DNA of 64,000 nt from Pseudogymnoascus destructans (taxonomy: Eukaryota; Ascomycota; Leotiomycetes; Thelebolales; Thelebolaceae). The position numbers and the translations under genes were made by a program. The DNA lies in contig NW_020167522.1 of assembly GCF_001641265.1 (NCBI RefSeq), positions 1,612,001 to 1,676,000 of the forward strand, read 5' to 3'. Below, piece after piece: positions 10,637-21,744 of this stretch. The notes below the pieces were generated by a model. The model ran no database searches, was not told the DNA's origin, and saw nothing but the letters and a program-made list of their open reading frames with translations. Each line of letters begins with the position of its first letter. The stretch's first letter is position 1.

Positions 10637-11723
10637 ATGGTCCCACCGTCTCAAGGCCTCAATCTAGACGCAGAGGCTGTCAGTGGTATCCTGGGGTCGA
10701 TATCTATTGCATGTTGGGTTACGTAAGCCAAGTCATCACCCGTCACCCTCGCAGTCACTGACACATGCCAGCGTTTTCACGCCCCAGATCCTCGAGAACT
10801 TCCGTCGTGCAAGCGCCGAGTCTCTCTCCCTGGAATTCATTGTCATCTGGAGTCTAGGCGACCTCTTCAATGTCTTCGGCGGCATCCTACAAGGCGTTCT
10901 GCCTACGATGCTCATCCTGGCCGTATATTACGTCCTAGCTGACGTCGTCCTCATCTGGCAATGCCTGTACTACCGGGGCGTGTCCTCGCCAGAACAGTCA
11001 TCCTCGCCGCCTTCCGAGCGTCAGCCGCAAGCTGAACCCAATGGGCACCGTACCAACGGTCCCTCGCGCCGATCCAGCGCAGTGGACGCAACTCACCTCT
11101 CCCCGGCCACCCCGTTGACAGAGCCGACCAAGCCCACCAGGCGTCGCTCGACACCTCTGCAGATAGCCCTGCTGAACCTGCTCGCTGTGTTCATGGTTGC
11201 GGGCGCTGGGGTCTTTGGGTGGTGGGTGAGCACCGGGTCTCAGCGTGGGCCACAGAACCACGACCATGGGCACGGCCCGGCGCCACCGCACCGTGAAAAA
11301 GGGGAGCTGCCTTTGGATCCCCTGGGACAGGCGTTTGGCTATGGCTGCATGGTGATGTATCTCGGGTCGCGAGTGCCGCAGCTAATTCTGAATTGGCGGC
11401 GGCAGTCGACGGATGGCCTGTCGGGGATGTTCTTCATGTTTGCCTGTCTGGGAAATGTGACATATTTCCTGTCGATTTTGGCGTATGAGCCAGCCTGTGT
11501 GAGGGAGGAGGCGGGCTGTGAGGAGGGCGAGGCGAGCAGGGTTTATGGGCGGTATCTGCTGGTTAACCTATCGTGGTTGATAGGAAGCATTGGGTGCTTG
11601 GTATTTGATTTTGGGATCTTATTGCAGTTCATTCGATACAGCGAGGCCAGTGAGCTGGTCACCGAGAGGGAAGGGGAGAGAAGGCCGTTACTAGACGAGA
11701 CAGATCCAAGGGAAGGGCGCTGA
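10637..11723 (+). CDS. PQ-loop repeat transporter (vacuolar/lysosomal cationic amino-acid exporter type, Ypq/PQLC2)
   Basis: Seven-helix PQ-loop membrane protein, about 345 residues. Exon 1 (10637-10722) encodes MVPPSQGLNLDAEAVSGILG; a 49-bp intron (10723-10771) joins CWV to TVFTPQILENFRR. The two diagnostic PQ motifs are TPQILENFRRASAESLSLEF and SRVPQLILNWRRQSTDGLSG, each followed by a helix (FIVIWSLGDLFNVFGG; MFFMFACLGNVTYFLS). A polar, Ser/Pro/Arg-rich loop of about 70 residues lies between the third and fourth helices, as in fungal Ypq1/Stm1 relatives. Known members export Lys/Arg or cystine from the vacuole; the substrate here is inferred only from the family. The last 25 residues are charged and cytosolic. 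Confidence 0.9.
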
Positions 11724-12433
11724 TGAGAGATGTGTCTCCTTGCCACGGAAACACGGTAGATTCTAGACATCCACTTCAGAAATGCTGGCTGGATCCACGA
11801 AAACTGATTTGTCTGACAATGCATCTCGGTGATAATCAGCGTCTGACATGGGCGCGGTTCCATGCACAGCCCCATGAATCCATGAATCAGGCACCTGGTT
11901 GCCTCATTCCTTGGCTTTCATGTAGTACCTACGACACGGCATCGGAAGCAGTATCGGGAACGAGTAAGAGGAAGGTGTTCGGGTGCGCAGACATGCAGAA
12001 GCGTCTTGTGTACTATGGTAGAGTGATGTCCGGTCGTGGGGTGTTTCGGGGTCGCCGAAGTCATGTGAGGAACGACGCGAGTTGGTTGGCGCGTATCTTG
12101 ATACGGTTCTACTCCGTAGAAGGAGATGAGATAGATATTGCTGCCTGGAGGGGAAAGTGGGATAATACAAGCCCGATTTTCAAAGTATACTTTTCGTATT
12201 TCTGTCTTGTTGAAACAGAACAGAACCTGTTTATTTCTGATGGTGGTGGTGGTGATAAGTAAAAAGGCAGGATATAATGGTGGTCAGGGTGCTGGTGGGT
12301 GGCAGACTTGGCAGCTAATTTAGGGACGTGGGGAGTATGATTGCAGTGGTAGCCAGTGGTAGAGTATCGGGGGGCGGCGCATCGGGCGTACGTGTACGAC
12401 CCGTAGATTACCGCCATCACCGCCATCTGGTGG

Positions 12434-12572
12434 GTATTTAGTGTATCTAGTGTATTTAGTGTATTTAGTGTATCTAGTGTATTTAGTGTATCTAGTGTAT
12501 CTAGTGTCTAGTGTATCTAGTGTCTAGTGTATCTAGTGTCTAGTGTATCTAGTGTCTAGTGTATCTAGTGTA
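12434..12572. repeat. Minisatellite, (TGTATCTAG/TGTATTTAG/TGTCTAG)n
   Basis: About 140 bp of imperfect 8-10 bp units of the type TGTATCTAG, TGTATTTAG and TGTCTAG. The unit length alternates in the right half, so this looks like slippage expansion. Confidence 0.9.
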
Positions 12573-12830
12573 TCTCCCATAAGCCCCATAAGGCTGAGCC
12601 AGCTGGACACCTGAAATTGCTAATCAGCGTGTTGATCAGCGAGGAAACAGACGCCATAAAGGCCTGAGAGGAAAAGAAAACACAGCGACATTAAAATCAC
12701 CCCGCCGCCAATAAGACAAGCCCAGGTAACTGGTGTGGTACCTGGAAGCTACAAACTTCAAACTTCGGTCCCCATAATGCGGCGGTATAATGCGGTGACC
12801 TTGCGCCCTTCCGCCCCTCTTCCCCACCCA

Positions 12831-12910
12831 CCCTTTCCCACCCTTTCCCACCCTTTCCCACCCTTTCCCACCCTTTCCCACCCTTTCCCACCCTTTCCCA
12901 CCCTTTCCCA
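12831..12910. repeat. Tandem repeat CCCTTTCCCA x 8
   Basis: Eight perfect head-to-tail copies of the 10-mer CCCTTTCCCA. The plus strand is pure pyrimidine/A, so one strand is strongly purine-rich. The perfect repetition creates spurious open frames on both strands that should not be annotated as genes. Confidence 0.97.
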
Positions 12911-13396
12911 CCCACAACCCACCACCCCCAATCTCAAATATGCAGCCCTACGGACCAAAGCGGACATTCATAGGTTAGGGATGAATAGGGGGGCATCTTA
13001 GCCCTCACCTCTAGTCACTGCGAGTTAGGAGTACTTCTGTGGGTTTATATGCTGCCAGTACCTACCTCGAAGGCCCAGCACCCTTGGTCGTTATTTAACA
13101 TTACAATTACATTACACATCATCCCCGCCATTCCTCACAGAAACCAAATATTTTTTCTCTGATATATCTGTCGTTGCTGGCCGATCACCACCAGCGACTG
13201 TGCTTCAAACCGGACTAGTATCTATACCCTGGAACTCGTATCTCAATCATCTTTTATTCATATTCCTCACCCATCTAGTACATTACGTTGTTTTGTGTTC
13301 ACCGTGTGCCCGGTTCCGTGAGATAACAACGCAACCCCCTTGCCCCCCCCCGGCTGTCTACGACTGGTTGGCAAATACAGGCATGTATCATGGTGT

Positions 13397-15794
13397 ATGT
13401 CCTCTATCAGCCCTTATTCTTCACAAACAAGCTCTGTATTAACCGGCCCATGCAGTGGCGTTCCCGGCAAATTCAAAGGTTGCAACACCTGCCGCACTCG
13501 TCGAGTAAAGGTGGGATTCCCTTTCCTAGCTTCTGTGTCGTCGACGGTATGCTAACAATGCGCAGTGTGATAATGCTCGGCCGAAATGCCAGAAATGCGT
13601 CGCATCTGTCAGGGAGTGTGGAGGGTATGAGAGACAGATGATATTCATCGTTGGCACGACCAACGAGCGCGGTCGGTGTATGTTGAGCTCCCCCGCTATC
13701 CCGCTAGCCGTCCTGACTTCCAGAAAGGCAGCAGTCACCCGCACCGCTCCATCCTGACAGCGAAGCAGAAGATGGAGAAAGAGAAGGAAAAGGAAAGGGA
13801 AAAGGAAAGGGAAAAGGAAAGGGAAAAGGAAAGGGAAAAGGAAAGGGAGTTATCGAGGCCGCAGGTTGATTGGCATAGCCATAGCGAGGGAGACCGTTCT
13901 TCAACGCTTCCTCCGACTCCGACGCCGACCAATCCCACTCCCACCCCTGAGATCTCCTGTGCCTTCTTACACTCGCCGTCTCTATCTCTGAATCCGTCTT
14001 TCGAAGAAGAAGGAGAAGCGTTTTCCTTGCCAGGCCTGACACATTCTCTCCCTGAGCTTAGCGACCCGGATTCGACTCGCGAATTCTCTCTGCACGCTTA
14101 CTCCTTCATGCTGGAGCCGGAGGCAACGCATCGATCGCGCCCAGCCGACGGAGATGTTAATCCACGAGCGATAAAGAAGGCCCATTTAGAGGTTGATACA
14201 TACTCGACGTCGAGAAATGGCCAGGCAGAGCCTGCAACGACTCTTCTCTTTGTCTATAATGTAATTTAACCACCCAGCTTCTCTCGAACGAAGTATCTGA
14301 CATACCTACAGTCAACGGGAGCACCTGCTGGAGAGGCCGGCCCTTTCCACTGCCTACATGGCGGCACATCTTCCGAGATCAAATCCCGCGACCCCTCATC
14401 ATTTCAAAAGTTCCCAGCCCATCAATTCTTCGCAAACCTCTACAGACCCTTCGCCGTACGTCCCATCCCCATGTCCAAACCCACCACCCCCCCACTAACC
14501 CATTCAGTGCTTCGACGCCATGTCCCGCCGCCAAGCCACCTTCCTCGCCCGCCCCGAATGGTGCGCCGCCCCCTGGGAAGACATCCCCAAAACCCCCATG
14601 GACCGCCTCCTCGACATCCAAGTCCTGCTCCCCGGCATCTTCGAGCGCGCTAAACGCACCGAGGCGTTCCCACCCTCCGCCTACCGGCGGCTAAAAGCCA
14701 AAGACCTGCTTGACAACTGTACATGCCTCGATAAGAGTTTCGAGGAGTGGTACAGCGATCTTAAAGCCCAGTCCGATGGCGGGCCGCTCTACTGGACCGT
14801 CGACGCGGGACATACATTTAACCCGAAAGCTCGCGGCAAGCTGAACGCCCTCTTCCCCACGACCCTCGAGTTCGTCGACGTAGACACCGCGCTCCTGCAC
14901 CTGAATTACTGGGCCGCGCTCTGCCTCTTCTACCAAACCATCCAGCAAGTCCAGCAGAACTGCATGGAAGTCGCTCCCTCCCCGCCCGCACGCGCATCCT
15001 ACACCCCTCCCGTGCCAGCACACTCTACCTACTCCCCGCCCAGCACTCGCGCATTCGCCGACTCGGGGGGGTACATGGGTTCGCGCCCGTCATACTCTAC
15101 GCCCTCTCCGCACGCATCTGTTTCGCCGGCTGCGGATATGTATAACCCTGCTCCCTACGAACAAAGTACCTACGCCGCACAACCTAGCTACCCCACTTAC
15201 CAACGGAGCGGCGCGTATCCGGCAGTGCAGACATTCACAACGACCTCGTCGCTCTCGTCGACGTACCCCGCTCCCGCTCACCCGAATCTGGCGTATATAC
15301 ACCCGACGCCCACGCCGCTTTACCCGACTAATCCGTATGACCTCTCCGAGCCGTTTCTTTTTACCACCACACCCCCAGATGCGTACGGCAATCTCACCTC
15401 CCTCAACCCCTCAGCTCCATTCCCGTTCTACCTCCCGCACTGCCTATCCTCCCCGCAACCCCGACACCAACAACAAACACAACGCGCGCCCTCCCCCACT
15501 CCGCCGCCGCTGGACCAGAAATTCTCAGCCCAAGCTACGGGCGAACTGGCAAGGAAGATCGGGATGGGGATTCTGTATGTGTTAAGGAGAGGTGCTGGGG
15601 GGGAGGGGGTGGTCTGGCCGCTGAGGTGTGTGGGGGAGGTATTTGGGGGGGAGGGGTGGGTGGAGGGTGTTAGATGGTGTGGGGAAGTTGGGAGGGTTGT
15701 TAGGGGGGTGGGGGTGAGGATGGGGGTGGAGAGGGAGGTGGGGGATGGGGGGAGGTGGAGGGTTGTTGGGGGGGAGGATGGGGAGGGGGAGTAG
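13397..15794 (+). CDS. Zn2Cys6 transcription factor with fungal-specific domain, about 729 aa
   Basis: Nuclear regulator of the Zn2Cys6 (GAL4-type) family. Five exons are proposed: 13397-13510, 13566-13677, 13728-14260, 14312-14455 and 14508-15794, with 50-55 bp introns. Splicing 1-2 completes the cluster CNTCRTRRVKCDNARPKC followed by QKCVASVRECGG (C-x2-C-x6-C-x5-C-x2-C-x6-C). Exon 3 encodes a perfect KEREKE charged repeat at about 13771-13850, then Pro/Thr-rich sequence. Exons 4-5 carry ANLYRPFA-CFDAMSRRQATFLARPEW..., and ALLHLNYWAALCLFYQTIQQ, as in DUF3468-type regulators. The middle of exon 5 is Pro/Ser/Tyr-rich (likely activation domain), and the last segment is Gly/Val/Arg-rich from a G-rich tract. 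The exon 2/3 junction uses an AAAG acceptor because the nearer CCAG site would create a stop; this joint is the least certain. Confidence 0.8.
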
Positions 15795-15860
15795 TTGGGG
15801 GATGAGGGGAGTGAGGGGAGGGGGAGTAGTTGGGGGATGAGGGGAGTGAGGGGAGGGGGT
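15790..15860. repeat. 35-bp G-rich direct duplication
   Basis: Two adjacent copies of a 35-bp unit beginning AGTAGTTGGGGGATGAGGGG; the first overlaps the stop codon of the Zn2Cys6 gene. Confidence 0.85.
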
Positions 15861-15872
15861 GGTACGATATAT

Positions 15873-15918
15873 TATGGCGTATAGTGCATATATCATGGCG
15901 TATAGTGCATATATCACG
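15873..15918. repeat. 22-bp direct duplication
   Basis: Two adjacent copies of ATGGCGTATAGTGCATATAT plus CA, directly followed by CACGTG. Confidence 0.85.
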
Positions 15919-16471
15919 TGCACCCAAACACGAAATCACATGACCGGTCATGTCTCCTAGCTAATCCAGCCTAGCCCTCCCTTCCTAGTTCCATCATCCA
16001 TCCATCCATCGAAGCGTGTTTGTCACTCACTACACTCCGCTCCAGTCAGGTCAGTGGAATGTGGCGGGGTGTGATTTGTATTCTTGGGCGTTGGTGTCAC
16101 GGCACCAAGGGCCTCAACGTTACCACAACGCCCCTGCTAGCGTGTGCACGGGGCCGCCACACGTTATTCCGTATCCTACGTTACGGAAGATAGGGATGCA
16201 ACCAGTACATCCCAAGCCTAAGTGGTACAGTGCGGGGACGGAGATGCCACCGAGGCCTTATAACAGTATAGTATATGGACAACAGTATAGTATCTGTGGT
16301 ATAGTATACTGTGGACAACAGTATAGTATGGACAATACAGTATACACAACATACAATACAACACAATACAACACAATACAACACAATACAACATACAATA
16401 CAACATAGAATACAACATACTGTATACAATACATCCCTTGCTCCTCTCCTCCTCTCCTCCTCTCCTCCTCT

Positions 16472-16561
16472 CCCCATCCCCATCCCCATCCCCATCCCCA
16501 TCCCCATCCCCATCCCCATCCCCATCCCCATCCCCATCCCCATCCCCATCCCCATCCCCAT
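16472..16561. repeat. (CCCCAT)n microsatellite, about 15 copies
   Basis: Uninterrupted hexamer array of CCCCAT, preceded by about 35 bp of CTCCTC repeats. It makes spurious Met-Gly or Pro-Ile/Pro-Ser frames on both strands. The hexamer differs from the canonical fungal telomere TTAGGG/CCCTAA by sequence, and the array is internal. Confidence 0.97.
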
Positions 16562-16835
16562 TACTACTACTACGGGTTGTACTCCACAGCATCCCCCTGA
16601 CACGCCCTAAACTGCTCTGGGTAAGGCAACAGTCCCTGCACACGTGCCATCCCAGATAGCACCCCCCCTGCTTCCACACCCCCCCCCAGCTTATTATCTC
16701 CCTTCCCGCCTTCACTTTTCTATATCATCCCTACCTCCCCCCCTTACCAACGACGCCCTTCCTCTCTCCAAATCGACCTGAGTCGCCAACTCCATTTCCC
16801 CACCTACCCGGATCGACAATTCTCTTTCCGAAGCC

Positions 16836-18518
16836 ATGGCCGACGCAAAGCACACCTACGAAGCTGCCGACGCGAAGGTCGCCAACACTACACCCACTTA
16901 CCAAGACCACGCTGTCGTCGATAATGATGATCTCGGCGCCCTTCCCGGAGATCGCCCAGCAGGATGGATGTATCGCGAGCGCAAGATTGGCCCTGTCGTC
17001 GTGCCGTGGTACGCGTCGCCCATGTTCCAGCTCATCATGGTCTCGTTCGTCTGCTTCACGTGCCCCGGTATGTTCAACGCATTGACGGGTCTGGGAGGTG
17101 GTGGACGCGACGATCATGCATTGGCTTCTAATATGGTAATTCTTCGCCTTGGAGAAGCAGAAATAACTCTTAGCTAACCACGTGCGCAGAACGTGGCCCT
17201 CTACAGCACCTTCGCCGTCGTCGGTTTCTTCGCCGGCTCCTTCGTCAACCGCCTGGGTATCAAGGCAACCCTTTCTTTCGGTGGCATCGGCTACTGCGTC
17301 TACGCCGTCGCGCTGCTCGTCTCTCATCACGCGGGTCCCAAGTTCAACGGGTTCTGCTACTTCGCGGGCGCCCTGCTCGGTGTCTGCGCCGGTCTTCTCT
17401 GGACCGCCCAGGGCACCATCATGATGTCCTACCCGCTCGAGTCCGAGAAGGGCCGCGCCTTCGCCTGGTTCTGGACCATCTTCAACTTGGGCGGTGTCAT
17501 CGGGTCCTTGATCCCACTGGGCCTGAACATCAACAACCCGAAGGGCGCTGGTGTCCAGGATGGAACTTACATCGCCTTCATCGTGCTCATGTTCTGCGGT
17601 TCCGTCCTCGCCTTGTTCCTCTGCAACGCAGACAACGTGATCCGCTCCGACGGCTCGCGCGTCGTCCTCATGAAGAACCCCTCGTGGAGCTCCGAGTTCA
17701 TCGGCCTCTACAAGACCATCATCTCCGAGCCCTTCATCCTCCTCCTCTTCCCCATGTTCTGGTCCTCGAACTGGTTCACCACCTACCAGACCAACTCGGT
17801 CAACGGCGCCTTCTTCAACATCCGTACCCGCGCCCTCAACTCCCTCCTCTACTGGTTCTCCCAGATGATCGGCGCCATCGTCTTCGGCAACGCCCTTGAC
17901 ATCGAGCGCTTCCAGCGCACCACCCGCGCCAAGGCCTCCCTCGTCATCCTCTTCGTCCTCACCTTCGCCATCTGGGGCGGAGGCTACAAGTGGCAGACCG
18001 GCTTCACCCGCGAGAACCTCCCCGCCACGGGCGACTGGACGGATAAGGGATACCTCGGCCCCATGTTCCTGTACATGTTCTACGGCTTCTACGATGCCGC
18101 CTGGCAATGCTGCGTCTACTGGTACGTCCTCCTGTCCCCATCTCACTACTACCCCACTACGCCCGCGCGCCTCCCCCCCCCTCTTCCACCACTCGCAATG
18201 CGCTAACATACACCCTACAGGTACATGGGCGCCATGACCAATAACGGCCGCAAGATGGCCAACTACGTCGGTTTCTACAAGGGCATCCAGTCCGCGGGCG
18301 CCGCCGTCATGTGGTCCCTCGACGCGAACAACATGTCCTTCATGGACGAGCTCATCAGCAACTGGGTGCTCCTCGCTGGGTCGCTCCTCATCGCCGCTCC
18401 GGTCATCTTCATGCGCATCAAGAATCATGTGACTGTTGAGGAGGATCTGAAGTTTAGCGATGAGACGCTCGCGGATGTGTTGCCGCAGGGGCACGCGGAG
18501 AAGAATGTTGTTGCTTAG
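16836..18518 (+). CDS. UNC-93-like major facilitator protein, about 509 aa
   Basis: Multi-pass membrane protein of the UNC-93/DUF895 branch of the major facilitator superfamily. Exons are 16836-17135, 17190-18121 and 18221-18518 (introns 54 and 99 bp). The soluble N-terminus is followed by WYASPMFQLIMVSFVCFTCP and the family hallmark GMFNALTGLGGGG, then helices such as VALYSTFAVVGFFAGSF, LWTAQGTIMMSYPLESEKGR and WFWTIFNLGGVIGSLIPLGL. The end is charged and cytosolic. Members are called ion-channel regulatory or putative sugar/siderophore-like transporters; the substrate here is unknown. The exon 2/3 junction restores CVYWYMGAMTNNGRKMANYV. Strong third-position C preference marks it as a well-expressed gene and also generates a long antisense open frame. 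Confidence 0.92.
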
Positions 18519-19386
18519 ATGGGGGGTGGTTTGTTGTTGTTTCGATGGTGGTAATTTTTTAAGAGATGAGGGGGGATGTTTAATTTGTGGGGTGATATAC
18601 TTGGTGGTTAGGTAGCGGGTAGCGTATGCATGTGTACTCGCTCATTCGCGCCGCAGATTGTGATTGGAAAGTATCGTAGTCTCCCCCATTGTGAAGGCTC
18701 GCCATTTTAGGTCCCACCCCTTCCTATGATATCGACTCTACCAGACACTTCAAAACGAAAACAAAGCACAGACTTGGGTATAGTATCAATGAACTGTTAG
18801 TTGCAACCCCCAACAGCCCCTAAAAAGCCAACTATTCCACCCACCTACTGGAACACAAAAGATACTAAGAATTAGGTCAAAAGTGGGGGCTAAAACTCAA
18901 TATCTTAATAACTACAATACTAATTGCTTTAAAAATCAAATAGAGTACTTTAAATGCTTATAAAAGGCTAAGTACATATTTTTATAACTTATTATTAAAG
19001 GGTTGTTGAGATATTAAGTTATGAAATTCGTGATTTAAGGTGTAAAATGGATTGGCCGGTTCGCTTGTTTGGCCGGTTCGTTATACATGTACGTTATTAG
19101 TATATAATTTAAAAATATAATATATAAACATACCTTTGATATACTTCTTCTACAGCTTCTATAGCTTTATATTCCTCTTGTTATGTATAATGTAGCTTAC
19201 TTAGCCCTATTTTCTTTAAATGAGGGTCTAGTAGTAAAGCTACCAATAAAAGTTTATAAGGTGTTGTTATTGTTGCTTTTGTTTTATCTTATCTTATCTT
19301 ATCACTTATCTAAACTATACCTAATTAGGTGATAACTAAGCCTAATAAGGTATAGATTATAGTCATGATTATACACTTTATAAATA
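18519..19386. other. Transition from genic to AT-rich sequence
   Basis: The first 200 bp are the probable 3' UTR of the UNC-93-like gene. From about 18840 base composition falls sharply to AT-rich, continuing into the transposon island. A direct GGCCGGTTCG repeat occurs at about 19052-19080. No gene is supported. Confidence 0.5.
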
Positions 19387-21243
19387 ACGTGGTTGTACAC
19401 CAAGTCGTGAATGTCACCGAGTTGTGAATTTTTCCCTACTTAGCTACCTACGAACTTCAACACGCGTTTCCTCCACAAGTACCAATGTAAATCCAAACCC
19501 AAGAAGTGCGAATCATTCTAGCTATTGAGGCTCTTCAAACATGTAAATCGCTTAATCACAGGTCTGCATCAATACTATATAAAGTGCCTTATTCTACACT
19601 TACTGATAGAATGGCCGGCCGACCTTCTCGACGCGAAACCAAAGCCAATAGTCTTAAATTGACTGAGCTAGAAGAGGAAGTGATTATTCGAAATATATTG
19701 GATATGGATGCAAGAGGATTTGCGCCTCGGCCTGCTAGTGTGGAGGATATGGCAAATTATATCCTTGAATCGCGTGGGGGAAAGCGCGTTGGGATGCGGT
19801 GGGCATATCGATTTATACAACGCCGCCCAGAGTTAAAGACGCGTTTTAATCGCGTTTATGACTTTCAAAGAGCCTTGTGCGAAGATCCTGAGCTTATTGG
19901 AGCGTGGTTTCAATTTGTGCAGAACATGAGAGCAAAGTACGGCATCTAAGACTGTGATTTATACAACTTTGACGAGACGGGCTTCATGATGGGCGTTATT
20001 AGCTCAGCTTTAGTTGTTACGCACGCCGATCGACATGGCAGAGGCAAGGCAGTTCAGCCTGGCAATCGGGAATGGGCTACAGCAATTGTTTGTGTGAATG
20101 CTGAAGGCGGGAGTATTCCTTCGTTTTTAGTAGTTCAAGGAAAATGTCACCTTTCAAGTTGGTATACTGAAGGCGGCCTTCCTCACAATTGGGTAATTAA
20201 ACCAACAAGCAATGGATGGACCAACAACGAGACAGGTCTAGAATGGCTTCAACACTTCGATAAACATACTTGCAGTCGTGCAAAAGGACCATATCTGATG
20301 TTGGTTTTAGACGGGCATGAAAGTCACGAATCAGCTGCGTTTCAGGAATATTGCAAAGCAAACAACATCATAACTCTCTGTCTACCTCCTCACTCATCTC
20401 ACCTAACTCAGCCACTTGATGTTGGGTGCTTTAGTGTTCTTAAACGCATGTATGGGCGTCAAATTGAGACCTTTATTAAGGCTCATATAAACCATATTAC
20501 AAAGGTTGAGTTTTTTATAGCTTTCCACGCAGCTTATAACCAGTCAATAACAACTCAAAACGCCAAAGCTGGATTTCGCGGAGCTGGTTTAGTGCCCTTT
20601 GATCCGCAAGTAATCATTTCAAAGCTAGATGTCAAGTTGCAGACTCCTACACCTACAGGACCCCCTATAGACGCTGATCCTTGGGTTTCTCAAACGCCTC
20701 ACAACCCAATAGATGCTCTCTCACAGACTACTCTAGTTAAAAATCGCATTGCACGGCACCAAGGAAGCTTGCCAACCCCCATTTTTGCTACTGTTACTGC
20801 ATTAGCTAAAGGGACAGAGATTTTGGCACATGAAATGACTTTATTGTCAGCTGAAGTCCGCACCCTTCGAGCAGCAAATGAAGCTCTTAGCAAATGCCAG
20901 AGGGCTAAAAAGTCTCGTGTCCGTCAAGGGTGTGCACTTTCTGTAGGGGATGCACATGATGATTTGTCCCAAAGGGCAGTTACGGAGCAAATAAATCGTG
21001 AGAAGCGCTCTGGAGGGGTTGGTAGGAATGAGGGGCAACCAGGTGTACGACATTGTGGCACTTGCGGGGGGACTGGCCATAATGCACGAACTTGTCAGGA
21101 GGTCATAGAAGTACTTAGCTCATCAGATTCTGAATAGTTTTAGTTTTAATACATGTTGTGGTTGTTTAATTATACCTTACAGTGGTGGGTATAAAAAAGT
21201 TTCACTACTCAGTGACATTCACGACTCAGGTGTACAACCACGT
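19387..21243 (+). mobile_element. pogo-like DNA transposon (pogo-1), full length, inactive
   Basis: A 1857-bp element. The left end is ACGTGGTTGTACACC followed by AAGTCGTGAATGTCAC; the right end carries the inverse, GTGACATTCACGACT then AGGTGTACAACCACGT. It is flanked by TA on both sides (19385-19386 and 21244-21245), the target duplication of Tc1-mariner-pogo elements. The transposase inside is on the plus strand and carries stop codons, so the copy should not transpose on its own. Confidence 0.92.
19485..21137 (+). pseudogene. pogo/Fot-type DDE transposase of pogo-1, broken
   Basis: The likely start ATG at 19485 is directly followed by TAA; a related copy (pogo-2) starts MSVITQEAK. A second stop at 19947-19949 (TAA) sits where relatives read CAA (GIQDCDFYNFDETGF), so it is a C-to-T change of the RIP type. 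The rest is well kept: N-terminal HTH region (YSTLTDRM), CENP-B-like HTH (FAPRPASVEDMANYIL, GMRWAYRFIQRRPELK), DDE residues in YNFDETGF, LVLDGHESH and QPLDVGCFSVLK, and a C-terminal CCHC zinc knuckle (CGTCGGTGHNARTC). Expected intact length is about 545 residues. Enough remains to be a substrate family for trans-mobilisation. Confidence 0.9.
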
Positions 21244-21744
21244 TAATCATGATTATAATTGATTTTCTAACCCTAAAAATAGCGAACTTGATATAGACCT
21301 AATGGCTTTACTATTAAACTGAAAACGAAGCTATACTCTTAGAATCAAAATACCAATTAGGGAGGAGCGATAGAGCAGTACCTTGCCCTCTGTAAACCTC
21401 TAATCAACCTCCATTACTATGGTGGAAATTTATTGGACAATTTCCTGGTCTTGTAGGTATGGCCTAGGATATAATAGGGCTCAAATTCTTTAAAAAGAAG
21501 TAGTCCCATCAATTGAATCAAGCTAATTCCGTAACACATCATAGTTAGGTTGTGAAATTCAGGAGTTATGGCATAATGTAGATATATAGTAACAATTATA
21601 GTAATTGCTAACTACCAACTTATCTGTCTAAATTACTTGTAAAATATCCACTTAAAATGTTAAGGCACAAATACCCCCACACGTGATTTATAGGCATGCC
21701 AAACCCTGTGACCGGTCTGCTAAGAAACCGGTGGGGGGACCGTA
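21244..21744. other. AT-rich spacer between pogo-1 and the Tc1-type element
   Basis: About 500 bp of AT-rich sequence in which I recognise no gene or repeat unit. The last 80 bp before the Tc1-type element contain ACCGGTCTGCTAAGAAACCG, an imperfect palindrome. Confidence 0.4.

Larger units (their letters stand above)
11724..13396. other. Intergenic region with minisatellites
   Basis: About 1.7 kb without a recognisable gene. The longest plus-strand frame (11723-12262) lacks domains and codon bias. Two tandem repeats (listed separately) occupy 12434-12572 and 12831-12910. The last 300 bp, pyrimidine-rich, probably form the promoter and leader of the Zn2Cys6 gene that starts at 13397. Confidence 0.5.
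15795..16835. other. Repeat-rich intergenic region upstream of UNC-93-like gene
   Basis: This 1 kb spacer holds several short tandem repeats: a duplicated 35-bp G-rich unit beginning inside the preceding stop region, a duplicated 22-bp ATGGCGTATAGTGCATATAT unit, ACAATACAAC and ACAGTATAGTAT repeats (16260-16430), and CTCCTC then CCCCAT arrays. The stretch 16660-16835 is C-rich and probably the promoter/leader of the downstream gene. No gene is supported. Confidence 0.55.

Noticed and set aside
11723..12262. 179-residue plus-strand frame after the PQ-loop gene
   Set aside because: No domain, no supporting start context, ends in Gly repeats from a GGT run; treated as 3' UTR/intergenic.
12636..13001. 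Several overlapping frames rich in Gly-Lys-Gly or Pro-Phe-Pro
   Set aside because: Produced by the CCCTTTCCCA array.
16472..16561. CCCCAT array as an interstitial telomere
   Set aside because: The unit differs from the fungal TTAGGG/CCCTAA repeat, and it lies next to other simple repeats.
16731..18494. 587-residue open frame antisense to the UNC-93-like gene
   Set aside because: It is the mirror of strong C-ending codon bias on the plus strand; the translation is low-complexity (Gly/Glu/Asp/Val/His-rich) without domains, while the plus-strand protein is clearly conserved.
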